Below are positions 27,695 to 36,395 of a stretch of 64,000 nucleotides of DNA, in pieces (the stretch's first letter is position 1; the number at the start of each line of letters is the position of its first letter). The position numbers and the translations under genes are program-made. The stretch spans positions 42,613 to 106,612 of the IMG/VR virus record IMGVR_UViG_3300023179_000040. One strand, written 5' to 3'. The notes beneath the pieces are model-generated. The model was given only the letters and a program-made list of their open reading frames with translations. It had not been told where the DNA came from and made no database searches. The DNA is from a virus.

Positions 27695-28142
27695 AGTCAA
27701 AATTCTCCACCATAGTAACGGGTTTTCTCCATACTATGCTATAAAGGTCATCTATTTCTTGATTGGAAGAAATAATATCGATATTATCAGACATAAATAA
27801 TGATTTCCAATAATTAATTGGTTTACGATTTTTTTCCCACGGTATATTTATGGCGTAATAAAAAAGTTTATTAGCGTTGATCAGCTTTGTTGCAAAGAAT
27901 AGGTCTTCTTCATTAAATGTTATGATATTACCGTAGAAAAACTTGGCTTGATTAATATTTAATATCGGAATATTTTTGCTGTCTATTAACTCACAATAAC
28001 TATTAAATACTACTATCTGATTAAATGGTCTATTATTAATGAATGAGCTTATTGTTTGTAAAATATTATTACTTACAGGGTCATTTTGTAGTGTTGGTAT
28101 CAAAAATCCAAGATCTTTATATTTCATAGTATGATGACTCAT
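27669..28142 (-). CDS. Uncharacterised protein of the glycan gene block
   Basis: A 157-residue protein whose ATG overlaps the stop of the upstream gene in an ATGA, so translational coupling is likely. The sequence is alpha/beta (GFLIPTL, QIVVFNSYCELI, KLFYYAINIPWEKNRKPINYW) with no recognisable catalytic motif. The stretch NRPFNQIVVFNS followed by a short Rossmann-like alternation could be part of a degenerate glycosyltransferase fold. It is the last member of an eight-gene coupled block carrying glycosyltransferase-like and nucleotidyltransferase-like proteins, so a role in the same glycan pathway is inferred from context alone. Confidence 0.55.
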   Translation of the reverse strand: MSHHTMKYKDLGFLIPTLQNDPVSNNILQTISSFINNRPFNQIVVFNSYCELIDSKNIPILNINQAKFFYGNIITFNEEDLFFATKLINANKLFYYAINIPWEKNRKPINYWKSLFMSDNIDIISSNQEIDDLYSIVWRKPVTMVENFDYDKLSEIL

Positions 28143-28831
28143 GCGAATAGTTGTTGTAAGAATAGAGAATATGAAGTATATGACGGTATATCAAGACTCT
28201 GGTCTTTGACCAAATCATTATTAAGTATTTTTATAACACTAGCACCGCACAATTTGGCCTCAATATAGTATGATCCATCAAGATCCAAATATGCATCGCA
28301 GGAATTAAGAAGCTCCGCTTTTTCTGCTTCATTAACAAATCCTAAATTTTGAGCATGAGTAATGTTTTTATTAAAGAATTTTATTCGTTTGTTGGATTTG
28401 GGATATAATAGGCTCATTAACTCATCAGGTATAGTAGTATAGCCATCTAAAAAACATATAATATCATTATTTCTTTCTGTCTGTTTGTTACCGATAAATA
28501 TATCGGTGTTAACGAGTCTTGGTATATGTCTGGTGAAAGAGTCTATATTGTGACTGATATGAATGCATTTTTTGGGTAAATTATTAATTAATTCTACTAG
28601 TGTAGTATCATGATGATATAATACAATATTTTTATTTGTTATGAATTCTTCTATAAATTGATATATTTCAGGAGTACACAAATTAGCACAAAAAATATAT
28701 GTATCAAAATTATAACGATAATGTATTTCGTATAAATTATTATTAATAACGCCAGAGGCTGTTTCCATATTACTTATAACTGATAAACTGTTAATAAATT
28801 TATCATCTATATATTGACTAAAAATTTTCAT
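28139..28831 (-). CDS. Glycosyltransferase-like protein (GT-B type)
   Basis: A 230-residue protein coupled to both neighbours by 4-nt overlaps. The N-terminal half has alternating strands and helices (NFDTYIFCANLCTPEIYQFIEEFI, NIVLYHHDTTLV). The C-terminal half reads NITHAQNLGFVNEAEKAELL, then SCDAYLDLDGSYYIEAKLCGASVIKI, which has the Asp-Gly, Glu and Ala/Gly spacing of the nucleotide-sugar binding loop of GT-B glycosyltransferases. At 230 residues it is short for a full GT-B enzyme (typically about 350), so it may be a reduced or inactive form. Context is the phage glycan block. Sugar and acceptor unknown. Confidence 0.5.
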   Translation of the reverse strand: MKIFSQYIDDKFINSLSVISNMETASGVINNNLYEIHYRYNFDTYIFCANLCTPEIYQFIEEFITNKNIVLYHHDTTLVELINNLPKKCIHISHNIDSFTRHIPRLVNTDIFIGNKQTERNNDIICFLDGYTTIPDELMSLLYPKSNKRIKFFNKNITHAQNLGFVNEAEKAELLNSCDAYLDLDGSYYIEAKLCGASVIKILNNDLVKDQSLDIPSYTSYSLFLQQLFA

Positions 28832-29496
28832 ATAAATACTTTGGCCTTAGAAATATCTTTGGTGCTATTAATTTTCATTATGTTTTTCTTATTAATAAAA
28901 TCTCGATCAAAATGGATATTATGTTTTTCAATTAAAAGATTGATCAGTTCAAATAAATACATTTGACTAATGTTTATTTCTTTATTTATATGGTTAATAC
29001 AATTAACGGCCATCCTGTTAAAGCTAACACACTCAGACCAAGCTATCGGTAAATCATAGAATAAATAATGGATATCATCTGATTCCGAACATCCTATGGT
29101 AAAATTATATTTTGGCTTGTCTATCAAAAAAATTTTAGACTCATCACTCATTTTAAATGGATTATTCTTAAATAATATACCATTACTAATCACCAATAAC
29201 TGATTAGATGAGTATTCTTGAGCAAATTTTCCTAATATGTAAGCTTGATTAGTTCTGGAGTACTCAGGATTTTCTATAAAATAAAGATTTTTATGATAGC
29301 TTTTGAATATTTTTTTAATTTTCTCAGACTCAAAGCCTGTTCCTATAAAAATATTTGCATGCTTATCATATTTTTTAATTTGATCTATTTGATATTGTAA
29401 AACAGAAACAGAATTCTTGATATGTAGTAAAGCTTTGGATCCTACCGATTTCATACCTTTTGTAATTTCTGGTACTAATATTAGAATATCAGGCAT
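28828..29496 (-). CDS. Sugar-phosphate nucleotidyltransferase-like protein
   Basis: A 222-residue protein with a Rossmann-like N terminus (DILILVPEITKGMKSVGSKALLHI) that echoes the G-x-G...PKxL loop of NTP-transferase enzymes, though the loop is altered. It continues with VLQYQIDQIKKY, IFIGTGFESEKI and IENPEYSRTNQAYIL, the same order as in LicC-type cytidylyl- and other NDP-sugar pyrophosphorylases, where the N-P-x-Y...TN-x-Y-S/I-L segment is diagnostic. It would make an activated sugar or alcohol (NDP- or CDP-linked) for the adjacent glycosyltransferases. The altered loop lowers certainty on activity. 4-8 nt overlaps with neighbours. Confidence 0.6.
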   Translation of the reverse strand: MPDILILVPEITKGMKSVGSKALLHIKNSVSVLQYQIDQIKKYDKHANIFIGTGFESEKIKKIFKSYHKNLYFIENPEYSRTNQAYILGKFAQEYSSNQLLVISNGILFKNNPFKMSDESKIFLIDKPKYNFTIGCSESDDIHYLFYDLPIAWSECVSFNRMAVNCINHINKEINISQMYLFELINLLIEKHNIHFDRDFINKKNIMKINSTKDISKAKVFI

Positions 29497-30226
29497 AGTA
29501 ATAAATTTGTGGGTTATCTATTTCCTTAAAACTATCGTAAATATTTTTTTTGGTATATTTCATAAGCTCATAATAGTTTCTAAATGATAAAAATAGACCA
29601 TCTCCATTTTTTCTCATTAGCGCATGTATAATAGGCTGTTCTATGGCTACAATACTATTTAGTTTATTGATATCGCTGTTCCATGAGTTGCTGCTTTCTG
29701 ATTTATTTATCCATAGAAAATCTATTTTACTAATGATGTCATTGGTATCAAATACAGTATCTAAAACTCCTTGAGGGTCTAAATCTTCTAAGATATTATG
29801 CAACTTCCATGATATATCACCCAGCATTTTTGTACATATATCTATAATAGTTTTTGTATTATTGTTTCGTCTTACAACTAATGAGACGAACATGGGTTTG
29901 ACAGACAATGAGGCTATGCTTTGACAAATATCATAACATTCATCCTCATTTGAAATCATTACACATAAATAATACTTTATATTAGCATTATTGATAAGTC
30001 TTATTTTAAGCTGTTCAATATCTCCTATTGATTCTTGATATTGCTTATATGTTTCAATATTGAACGCAAATGGACACCTATATTCTAAAATTTTATTAAA
30101 ATTAGATTCTGATATATGGATAGTTTTTTTATTTTTTATTTGAGCTATAATAGACATAGCACATGGCTCGTCCGAGTTTGCATAATCAGCGAAAATACAT
30201 TTTTCACAATTAGTAGTTGTTTTCAT
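29489..30226 (-). CDS. Cys-rich glycosyltransferase-like protein (GT-A type)
   Basis: A 245-residue protein. The N terminus has CEKCIFADYANSDEPCAMS and a later YRCPFAF, four to five cysteines that may bind a metal or iron-sulphur cluster. From residue about 84 it reads YYLCVMISNEDECYDICQSIASL, then FVSLVVRRNN and a later FLWINKSES, an order seen in degenerate GT-A glycosyltransferases (GT2-like), but no clear DxD motif is present. It is coupled to its neighbours by 4- and 8-nt overlaps in the glycan block. Function is uncertain: glycosyltransferase-like scaffold or a block-specific accessory protein. Confidence 0.45.
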   Translation of the reverse strand: MKTTTNCEKCIFADYANSDEPCAMSIIAQIKNKKTIHISESNFNKILEYRCPFAFNIETYKQYQESIGDIEQLKIRLINNANIKYYLCVMISNEDECYDICQSIASLSVKPMFVSLVVRRNNNTKTIIDICTKMLGDISWKLHNILEDLDPQGVLDTVFDTNDIISKIDFLWINKSESSNSWNSDINKLNSIVAIEQPIIHALMRKNGDGLFLSFRNYYELMKYTKKNIYDSFKEIDNPQIYYYA

Positions 30227-30654
30227 AGACTGTTCCTTTGAGCACTAATAGTGATTGATGTTTGATCATCGGCGTAAACTGTCTGGACAACTTTAAATGT
30301 ATTATTTTGTTCTATTGTTAGAGATAAAATTTCTGGAGATATAATCATTTGTTTGTCTTTAATATATTCTAAAAAATCTTTATCATCTATAGAATTCATA
30401 CTATATAGTCTAGTCACATATTTCATATTTGTTATTTCTGTCGTCAGTAATCCGCCCGGTCTAATTTTAGACATAATTTTTGGTAATATTATAGAGAGCT
30501 GTTCCGGCGTGATTTGTTCTAAAACATTTGTATAAATATGATCGACAGAACAATTAACAACCGTGTCTAATGCTCGAATGTCTAATTCTGTAAAACCGTC
30601 AATATGCTTATGATTATCGTTTATATAAATATTAATAAGTCTGGTCATGGTCAT
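30223..30654 (-). CDS. Truncated SAM-methyltransferase-like protein
   Basis: A 143-residue protein (ATG at 30654, second ATG at 30648). The sequence INIYINDNHKHIDGFTELDIR, then VDHIYTNVLEQITPEQLSIILPKIMSKIRPGGLLTTEI resembles the C-terminal half of a class I methyltransferase: the acidic 'D-x-I' strand, the E-H/Q-I-x-P helix and the RPGG turn. The glycine-rich SAM-binding motif I is absent, so it is probably not an active enzyme on its own; it may be a pseudo-enzyme or pair with another protein. Coupled by 4-nt overlaps in the glycan block. Confidence 0.5.
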   Translation of the reverse strand: MTMTRLINIYINDNHKHIDGFTELDIRALDTVVNCSVDHIYTNVLEQITPEQLSIILPKIMSKIRPGGLLTTEITNMKYVTRLYSMNSIDDKDFLEYIKDKQMIISPEILSLTIEQNNTFKVVQTVYADDQTSITISAQRNSL

Positions 30655-31508
30655 AGATTGGGCTTTCTGATTATATGATATATATGTGATAGTATCTCTT
30701 GGTTAAACTTTTCAAAACTATAATTCGTATTAATATTTTCAATTTGCTTATCAATATCTTTATTTTTGTATATTTCTAATTGTTGAGATATGATAGATGT
30801 TAGCTGATTTAAATCATATAATACTGTGTGATCGCATTTTTCTAGATTATGACTAGAAATAACAGAACAGCCATTGATCATTCCGAATAATACATTATAA
30901 TCATCCTGAAAATCAACTAACACACAATACTGTTGCGCTATACTACACAGATTATCGTATGATAATTCATTAATACTATTCAACATACCAGCATCAGGCC
31001 ACGTATGTATCAAGTTTTTATATAAAGTATTGACAATATGATTATTCTGATAGTTAACAAAAAGTACGGATTTTCTATTTTTATTTGATATTTGTTTTGG
31101 TAATGGTATACCATATTCGACTATTGGTGATTCTTCATTTATATGCCAACTATTTTTTATCGAGAGATTCCGAAATATTTTATATGATGATGCAAGATTA
31201 TTTTGAATTAAAAACTTATCTTCTTTCTTAACATCGTGTGCAGCGGTGTGTCGATAGTAGATTAAATCATTAATACATAAATGTTTTATGTGGTTTTTGT
31301 TAGACGCATACATACTAGGATTATTTGTCCAATATATATCATATCCGATTAATAAATGATTAAGAGCACTATCTGGTACTATTAATAATTTTTCGCATTT
31401 TTCTAGAGATTTATCAAAAATACTATTATTATAGTCATAAGATACGTATACGGGCACACCATTACCGTGTTCAGTAATAGTAAAAATAGGCTTTAAAATA
31501 TTCTGCAT
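30651..31508 (-). CDS. Glycosyltransferase-like protein (GT-B-like, divergent)
   Basis: A 285-residue protein from the ATG at 31508, which overlaps the upstream stop as TAATG; an ATG six codons earlier (31526) is also possible. The sequence shows strand-helix alternation (KLLIVPDSALNHLLIGYDIYWTN split over two Rossmann-like parts, SVLFVNYQNNHIVNTLYKNLI, AGMLNSINELSYDNLCSIAQQYCVLVDF). The DDYNVLFGMINGCSVISSHN loop resembles the GT-B nucleotide-sugar site with small residues before the turn. No canonical E-x7-E is present. A role in the glycan block is inferred from position and fold pattern. Confidence 0.45.
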   Translation of the reverse strand: MQNILKPIFTITEHGNGVPVYVSYDYNNSIFDKSLEKCEKLLIVPDSALNHLLIGYDIYWTNNPSMYASNKNHIKHLCINDLIYYRHTAAHDVKKEDKFLIQNNLASSYKIFRNLSIKNSWHINEESPIVEYGIPLPKQISNKNRKSVLFVNYQNNHIVNTLYKNLIHTWPDAGMLNSINELSYDNLCSIAQQYCVLVDFQDDYNVLFGMINGCSVISSHNLEKCDHTVLYDLNQLTSIISQQLEIYKNKDIDKQIENINTNYSFEKFNQEILSHIYHIIRKPNL

Positions 31509-32536
31509 TATTGAAGTATGTTGCATACAGCATCGCCAACCGACTGGTGTTTGTTTTTGGAATGTTTTTGCTTAATTTTTTTATGTGATATATTGCTCAT
31601 TCTTGATAAAATATCCTCAACAGATATGCTATGCAAAAGGTCTTCTGTATCATATAAATTATTGATTTCAAGGCTATGTTCAGTATTATTAAATTGTGAA
31701 ATACTAATACAATCTTTATCTTGCATAGCTATATAGTAATCAAATAAATGCAAATAGGAATCTTCATTAAGAGCTAATAGACAGTCCATGCTATTTATTG
31801 CCGATATACATGTTTTTTCTTCTAGATCCATAAAATAAATTTTAATATTGATATTAGATATAATATTCAATTTGTTTTGTGTATCAAGTATAAATTTTTC
31901 TATAGACTCTTTGTCTGTTTGTGTGCCTCTTAAAAATAAAACTAATTTTTTAGATAAGTCAGCTCTGTATCCTATAAGAAAAGCTGTGATAATTTTTTCT
32001 ATAACAGGCCTATTTAAGCTATAGTAGCCTATAAAACCAAAGTAATAATCATTTAATTTACTTTTAAAGTCATATCTTTGAGAAATAAATTCTTTATTCA
32101 TATATGAAGTTATATCTTCATAGCAAACATGTATAGGTTTTTTAATTTCAGATTTAAGTAAGATTTGTTTTTCATATTCACTATTGACGATTATATGATC
32201 GCATCTATTTAATATTTGTAGATGACTATATTTTGATGCTTTATATAGCTTAGGATCAAGTATTGGTATGCAAATATTAGTCCATTTTGTAATAAAAGAT
32301 AATTCGCTAGGCTTACTATGACTTATGACAGCATCACATCTATCAAAGTTATTCGGTAAGGTTTCTTCGATATTCACATTAGTGTTTTTATTCATATCTA
32401 CCATGTAGGATAATGACCTACCATATACAGAAAATCGCCCAGCGCTTTTATTTTGTATAGAATTTAAATAGATTCTGGATAGTATACCGTCTATACCATT
32501 ATTGCGATATGGACCTATATATATTAGATTTTTCAT
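31508..32536 (-). CDS. Glycosyltransferase-like protein (GT-B type)
   Basis: A 342-residue protein opening with NLIYIGPYRNNGIDGILSRI, a typical GT-B N-terminal donor/acceptor loop. Later parts include CDAVISHSKPSELSFI, CDHIIVNSEYEKQILLKS, the pattern 'x-x-V-x-S-E-Y' used by GT4-like enzymes, and YYFGFIGYYSLNRPVIEKII where the second Rossmann domain starts. The C-terminal SMDCLLALNEDSYLHLFDYYIAM corresponds to the nucleotide-sugar site but lacks the usual second Glu. The C terminus is Lys/His-rich. Coupled by 4 nt to the upstream GT4 enzyme. Likely an active or accessory sugar transferase; substrate unknown. Confidence 0.6.
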   Translation of the reverse strand: MKNLIYIGPYRNNGIDGILSRIYLNSIQNKSAGRFSVYGRSLSYMVDMNKNTNVNIEETLPNNFDRCDAVISHSKPSELSFITKWTNICIPILDPKLYKASKYSHLQILNRCDHIIVNSEYEKQILLKSEIKKPIHVCYEDITSYMNKEFISQRYDFKSKLNDYYFGFIGYYSLNRPVIEKIITAFLIGYRADLSKKLVLFLRGTQTDKESIEKFILDTQNKLNIISNINIKIYFMDLEEKTCISAINSMDCLLALNEDSYLHLFDYYIAMQDKDCISISQFNNTEHSLEINNLYDTEDLLHSISVEDILSRMSNISHKKIKQKHSKNKHQSVGDAVCNILQ

Positions 32537-34245
32537 ATATTTAATGGATTAATGGTATTTTGTTTAATAGAGGCGTATTGTATAAAATCATCCGTAAAAT
32601 CTATATTTTGTATTCTTGCTTGTTCTGATTGATTATTGTTGTTAATAACCATGTTAGCAAAATTAATAGCGTCACCGAACGAATGCTTATTTACCGACAT
32701 ACCATGCATACTAAAGCCATAATCAGCTTGTTGCATTAGGTTTAGAGAGATCATAGATCCTATTAAGTTTTTATTACCAAGTCTTTTTGCAAATATGTTG
32801 TTAATTATACTATAATGATTATTTGGTGATACATTGGACAATTTTTGATCTAGTGGTTCAAAAAATGCTGGTGCTGCATCCCATTTCGGCTGACATGATT
32901 CTGCTAAGTGATCCAAATGTTTTATCCATTTATTGGCTATATCGTCCCAATGATAGTATTTTTCTGTTAATTTTCTTGTTTCATCGCCCAAGACTTTTCT
33001 TTCATCTTCACTCATATTTGCGACGGTAATAATGGCTGATGATAGTTGTTTATTATCTGGATATACTCTTATAGCTTTAGTTTCTAGCTCTTTAAAAAAT
33101 GCTGCCGGTTGTATGGGAATAGCATTTAATTTTTTAACAATGTCGCACATAGCACTATAATTCACTGTGATAATCGGCAATCCAGATGCTCCAGCCTCGG
33201 TCTGAGGACATCCAAACCCTTCACATATCGAGTACTGAATATATGCATCAAAAGAGCTATAAACCTTAGCTAATTGATCTGATGTGATACCGTTTGTTAC
33301 AGAGGAAAACGTCATTAATTTTTCCATACATGATGGACAAGCTATAGCGGGTCCGGTAAATACTTTAGATAGTACTGCACCGCACTTACGACATAAATAG
33401 GTAAAAAATACTCTATTACATAATCTATTGTCTTTAAGTATTTCTGGAATATCCCAACCAGCATCAGGATAGCTAGTATGTAAATATAGATAAAGTTTAG
33501 ATGCTTTATCAGGATCAGTTTCTGATAGTTTGTCTAGCGCATTTCTAAATGATAAAAATAATTCTGGAATTAGTTTGCGTTTTTGATTTCTCATAACAGA
33601 TCCAAAAATAATAGCATCTTCCGGAAGACCTAAAATTTTTCGGATTTGATTTTTTTCTTGTTTGCTACGATTTTGAAAAATAGATAAATCTACACCCGGA
33701 GAAACTGTAGCTATATAATTAATTTTATTAGAGCTTTGCTGCTTTAATACTTCTGCTCCCCAATCAGAATATGTAAAAACACTATCGGCTGAAAGAAATG
33801 TATCAATCCAATCTTCTTGTTGTGGTGCAGAATCGACAGTAGGCATTAGGATCCAATGGAAAAATTTTCTAAGAGGAGATAATGCCTGATATGAATTCAT
33901 CCAATAATCTCTGATATCTATCACTATATCTGGCTTAAAATCTAAAAGAACTTTTTCAAATCTCCATCTACCGAATTGATTATCTGATCTAGATGAGTAT
34001 TCGCTATATCTAGGATCGTCCTCCCTAACAGCATTAGCATAATATTTCCATGGAATATTTTTATCTCTCGGATCATTGACTAAACCATAACATGCAAATT
34101 CTGCTATATCATATTTATTGGTCTTATATAGTCTTGATAATATCTCTCTAGTATAAACAGCAAATCCGGAACTAAGAAAGCTAGCTTCGGATACCATTAA
34201 TATTCTGAGTTTGCGTTTTTTGGTAATCAAAGACAAATGTTCCAT
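32533..34245 (-). CDS. GT4-family glycosyltransferase with inserted zinc ribbon
   Basis: About 570 residues from ATG 34245; a GTG at 34290 would add 15 residues that cross a G+C-rich hairpin, so I prefer the ATG. The N-terminal domain begins LRILMVSEASFLSSGFAVYTREIL, the GT-B acceptor side. VSPGVDLSIF and SVMRNQKRKLIPELF open the donor domain, and SICEGFGCPQTEAGASGLPII gives the E-x7-E motif (E342, E350). Between them CRKCGAVLSK...CPSC (Cys 285, 288, 303, 306; CX2CX14CX2C) forms a zinc ribbon placed inside the donor domain. About 130 extra residues follow the catalytic domain. It is the first gene of the coupled glycan block. It should transfer a hexose from a nucleotide sugar in the cytoplasm; acceptor unknown. 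Confidence 0.8.
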   Translation of the reverse strand: MEHLSLITKKRKLRILMVSEASFLSSGFAVYTREILSRLYKTNKYDIAEFACYGLVNDPRDKNIPWKYYANAVREDDPRYSEYSSRSDNQFGRWRFEKVLLDFKPDIVIDIRDYWMNSYQALSPLRKFFHWILMPTVDSAPQQEDWIDTFLSADSVFTYSDWGAEVLKQQSSNKINYIATVSPGVDLSIFQNRSKQEKNQIRKILGLPEDAIIFGSVMRNQKRKLIPELFLSFRNALDKLSETDPDKASKLYLYLHTSYPDAGWDIPEILKDNRLCNRVFFTYLCRKCGAVLSKVFTGPAIACPSCMEKLMTFSSVTNGITSDQLAKVYSSFDAYIQYSICEGFGCPQTEAGASGLPIITVNYSAMCDIVKKLNAIPIQPAAFFKELETKAIRVYPDNKQLSSAIITVANMSEDERKVLGDETRKLTEKYYHWDDIANKWIKHLDHLAESCQPKWDAAPAFFEPLDQKLSNVSPNNHYSIINNIFAKRLGNKNLIGSMISLNLMQQADYGFSMHGMSVNKHSFGDAINFANMVINNNNQSEQARIQNIDFTDDFIQYASIKQNTINPLNI

Positions 34246-34263
34246 AAAAATATGTGTGTCGAA

Positions 34264-34281
34264 GGGGCGTATTTCAGCCCC
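34264..34281 (-). other. Short G+C-rich hairpin between ssb and the glycan block
   Basis: On the minus strand GGGGC-TGAAATAC-GCCCC forms a 5-bp perfect stem with an 8-nt loop in an otherwise A+T-rich 77-nt gap. No adjacent U-run follows, so it is a poor intrinsic terminator. It could be an mRNA processing or translation-control element before the glycosyltransferase gene. Confidence 0.35.
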
Positions 34282-34321
34282 AACGAACACAACTAGTTAA
34301 TGATATAAATTATATAATCAC

Positions 34322-34702
34322 TTAAAAAGCAACGGTTTCAGTCGTATCAGACTGGCTTACCTTCATCTGCTTAGAAAGCTTAGTAATCTTAGAGAAGTTA
34401 TTTACTCTAACCTTCAAACTACTATGCTTAACTCCATCCTTTTCCCAGCTATCATTTCTGAGAGAACCTTCTACTAGTACTAGATCGCCCTTTTTAAAAG
34501 ATGATCCAATAACATCAGCCCCACTATCCCAAGCTTCACAGTTGATAAAAGAAGTAATCTTATCCTTTTCACCGCTAGCCTTCGTATATTCCCTAGAAAC
34601 TGCAACAGTAAAATTAACCACAGATGTCTGCTTACCACCAGTATTAACAACTCGTAGCTCAGGATCTCTAGCTAAATTACCTCTCAAAATAGTAATATTC
34701 AT
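34322..34702 (-). CDS. ssb: Single-stranded DNA-binding protein
   Basis: A 126-residue bacterial-type SSB with an AAGGAG ribosome site 5 nt before the ATG. The OB fold is clear: MNITILRGNLARDPELR, VVNFTVAVSREY, SFINCEAWDSGADVIGSSFKKGDLVLVEGSLR, and HSSLKVRVNNF. The C-terminal tail is short and ends ETVAF; it has only two acidic residues rather than the DDDIPF tip of cellular SSBs, so partner binding may differ. It coats single-stranded DNA at the phage replication fork. It has its own sigma70-like promoter inside the end of the polymerase gene, which would allow high expression independent of the replisome operon. Confidence 0.93.
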   Translation of the reverse strand: MNITILRGNLARDPELRVVNTGGKQTSVVNFTVAVSREYTKASGEKDKITSFINCEAWDSGADVIGSSFKKGDLVLVEGSLRNDSWEKDGVKHSSLKVRVNNFSKITKLSKQMKVSQSDTTETVAF

Positions 34703-34748
34703 ATCATCTCCTTGTTTAAAAATAAAACCAATACCAACACAGTACTAT

Positions 34749-34776
34749 ATCATAGGTCCGCCCAAGAAGCTGTCAA
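34749..34776 (-). promoter_or_regulatory. Sigma70-like promoter of ssb
   Basis: Minus strand: a perfect TTGACA (34776-34771), 16-bp spacer, TATGAT (34754-34749). The -35 overlaps the stop codon of the polymerase C-terminal half. Transcription would start near 34742, giving a leader of about 40 nt with AAGGAG. Confidence 0.65.
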
Positions 34777-36395
34777 GTTTTGGGCATAAAACATTTTTCT
34801 ACCAGAAAACCGTCCTTTGTGTTGCTTTTTTTTCCTACAAAAACTAGCACATTACCGACAAATAGATGATGTTTATAAACACTGAGCTGATCTGGAAAGA
34901 AAATAACAGAATCCAATAATCCATAAGCATCTTCTATGCTAACAAAAGCCATCTCTTGTCCTGGATTTTTACCGGTCTTAGTCTTTATAATATTTATATT
35001 GCTTATCTCTCCCGCCAAAATAATATTTTCTCGTAAATGAGTATTTTTAAATTCTTTACAGTTTGTGTTTGCCATGCTAATATCGTAAGAATCTAATTTT
35101 GAACAGGATATAGATACTCCTAGCAGACCACTTTCGGAATCAGATAGCCATTCTATCTTATCTATCAGAGAATACGGCGGATTCTTTAAAGAACCAATCA
35201 AGTGATTAATATGCTCTACTCGTTTTTTAGTTATCTTCATAGTTAGTAATCTAACCAGAGCATCGGATAAAGATATTTTTGGGGCTTTATTGATAATGTC
35301 AATAAGTTGAGAAAGCTCCTTTTTTGTTAATGAAGATATGGTTTCGTATTCAAAAAGCATTTCAGATCTATTCTTTTTGAAATAATCCATAGCGCCACCA
35401 CCAATAAGTGCTTTTGATGCTATTGAATTTAAATTAACTAAAATATTAGATAGGGTTTGTAAATATGAAAAACTATTAAGATCTATATTTTCTGTTAGAT
35501 CTAATATCTTTTGATATACTGAGTCTCCGACTCCTTTGATGTCTGTTAAACCAAAATGTATATTTTTATTAACAATAGCAAAATGCCTATTTTTTAGTCT
35601 TAGGTCTGGTAATCTAATATCTATGCCCATTTCATTAGCATTACGAACCAACTCTTTTATTTCTTGTTGTGGATCTATTTTGTCTTTGGCAAATTTCAAA
35701 TATGAAGCAAAAAATACTCTTGGGAAATGCGTCTTTGTATATGCAGAAAGATAAGCATTCATTGCGTAGCTAATACTATGAGACTTATTAAAGCTATATC
35801 GTTGACTTTTTTCGATCCAACTGAAAATTTCTTCTGCTTGTTTTTCAGTGACTATACCTTGAGTTTTAGCTCCCGATAAAAATTTATGTTTAATTTTGGC
35901 CATTTCTTCCGGTTTCTTTTTACCAATAGCTTTTCTAAGCATGTCTGCTTCTTGCAAATCAAAACCGGCTATATCGTGAGCTATTTGCATACTTTCTTCT
36001 TGATAAATCATCTCGCCATAAGTTGTTTTAAGGGCGGGTTCTAATGATGGATGGAAAAAATCAATACTTTCTTGTCCATTCTTTTTATCTATATAATGAT
36101 TAGTAATGCTCTTGTTGTCTCTCACAGACTCTAAGCATCCCGGTCTTAAAATAGCAATCAAGCCAGATAACTGCTCTATATTTTCTGGCTTAAGTTTTTT
36201 AGACATCATTTGTCCTAGTCTTGACTCCAATTGAAAACACCCCTTAGTATTTCCACTAGATATCAAATCCCAAGTTTTGCTACAATCAAGACTAATATCC
36301 TCTATCTTGGCAGAGAAATCTATTTTGGGAGTTTTCCCTGTATTATCGATAATAGGAAATTTACAACCGCAATCAAAACCAAAATACTCAGACAT
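34773..36395 (-). CDS. dnaE: DNA polymerase III alpha subunit, C-terminal half (fingers, HhH, OB)
   Basis: 540 residues equivalent to the part of bacterial DnaE after the palm. It starts with KTWDLISSGNTKGCFQLESRLGQMM (FQLES finger motif), IAILRPG, DFFHPSLEPALKTTYGEMIYQEESMQIA, ADMLRKAIGKKKPEEM, and YSFNKSHSISYAMNAY, all fingers hallmarks. A helix-hairpin-helix-like segment (FGLTDIKGVGDSV) and a C-terminal OB domain (LAGEISNI...MAFVSIEDAYG) follow. The catalytic aspartates lie on the separate upstream gene 37261-39126. The two products must assemble to form the replicase. It overlaps the exonuclease gene by 8 nt. No intein sequence is present at the break. Confidence 0.9.
   Translation of the reverse strand: MSEYFGFDCGCKFPIIDNTGKTPKIDFSAKIEDISLDCSKTWDLISSGNTKGCFQLESRLGQMMSKKLKPENIEQLSGLIAILRPGCLESVRDNKSITNHYIDKKNGQESIDFFHPSLEPALKTTYGEMIYQEESMQIAHDIAGFDLQEADMLRKAIGKKKPEEMAKIKHKFLSGAKTQGIVTEKQAEEIFSWIEKSQRYSFNKSHSISYAMNAYLSAYTKTHFPRVFFASYLKFAKDKIDPQQEIKELVRNANEMGIDIRLPDLRLKNRHFAIVNKNIHFGLTDIKGVGDSVYQKILDLTENIDLNSFSYLQTLSNILVNLNSIASKALIGGGAMDYFKKNRSEMLFEYETISSLTKKELSQLIDIINKAPKISLSDALVRLLTMKITKKRVEHINHLIGSLKNPPYSLIDKIEWLSDSESGLLGVSISCSKLDSYDISMANTNCKEFKNTHLRENIILAGEISNINIIKTKTGKNPGQEMAFVSIEDAYGLLDSVIFFPDQLSVYKHHLFVGNVLVFVGKKSNTKDGFLVEKCFMPKT

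Noticed and set aside
30223-30654. Functional stand-alone methyltransferase
   Set aside because: The glycine-rich SAM-binding motif is missing, so only a truncated, methyltransferase-like call is supported.
34264-34281. Rho-independent terminator after ssb
   Set aside because: The stem is only 5 bp and the T-rich stretch comes 12 nt later; called a hairpin only.
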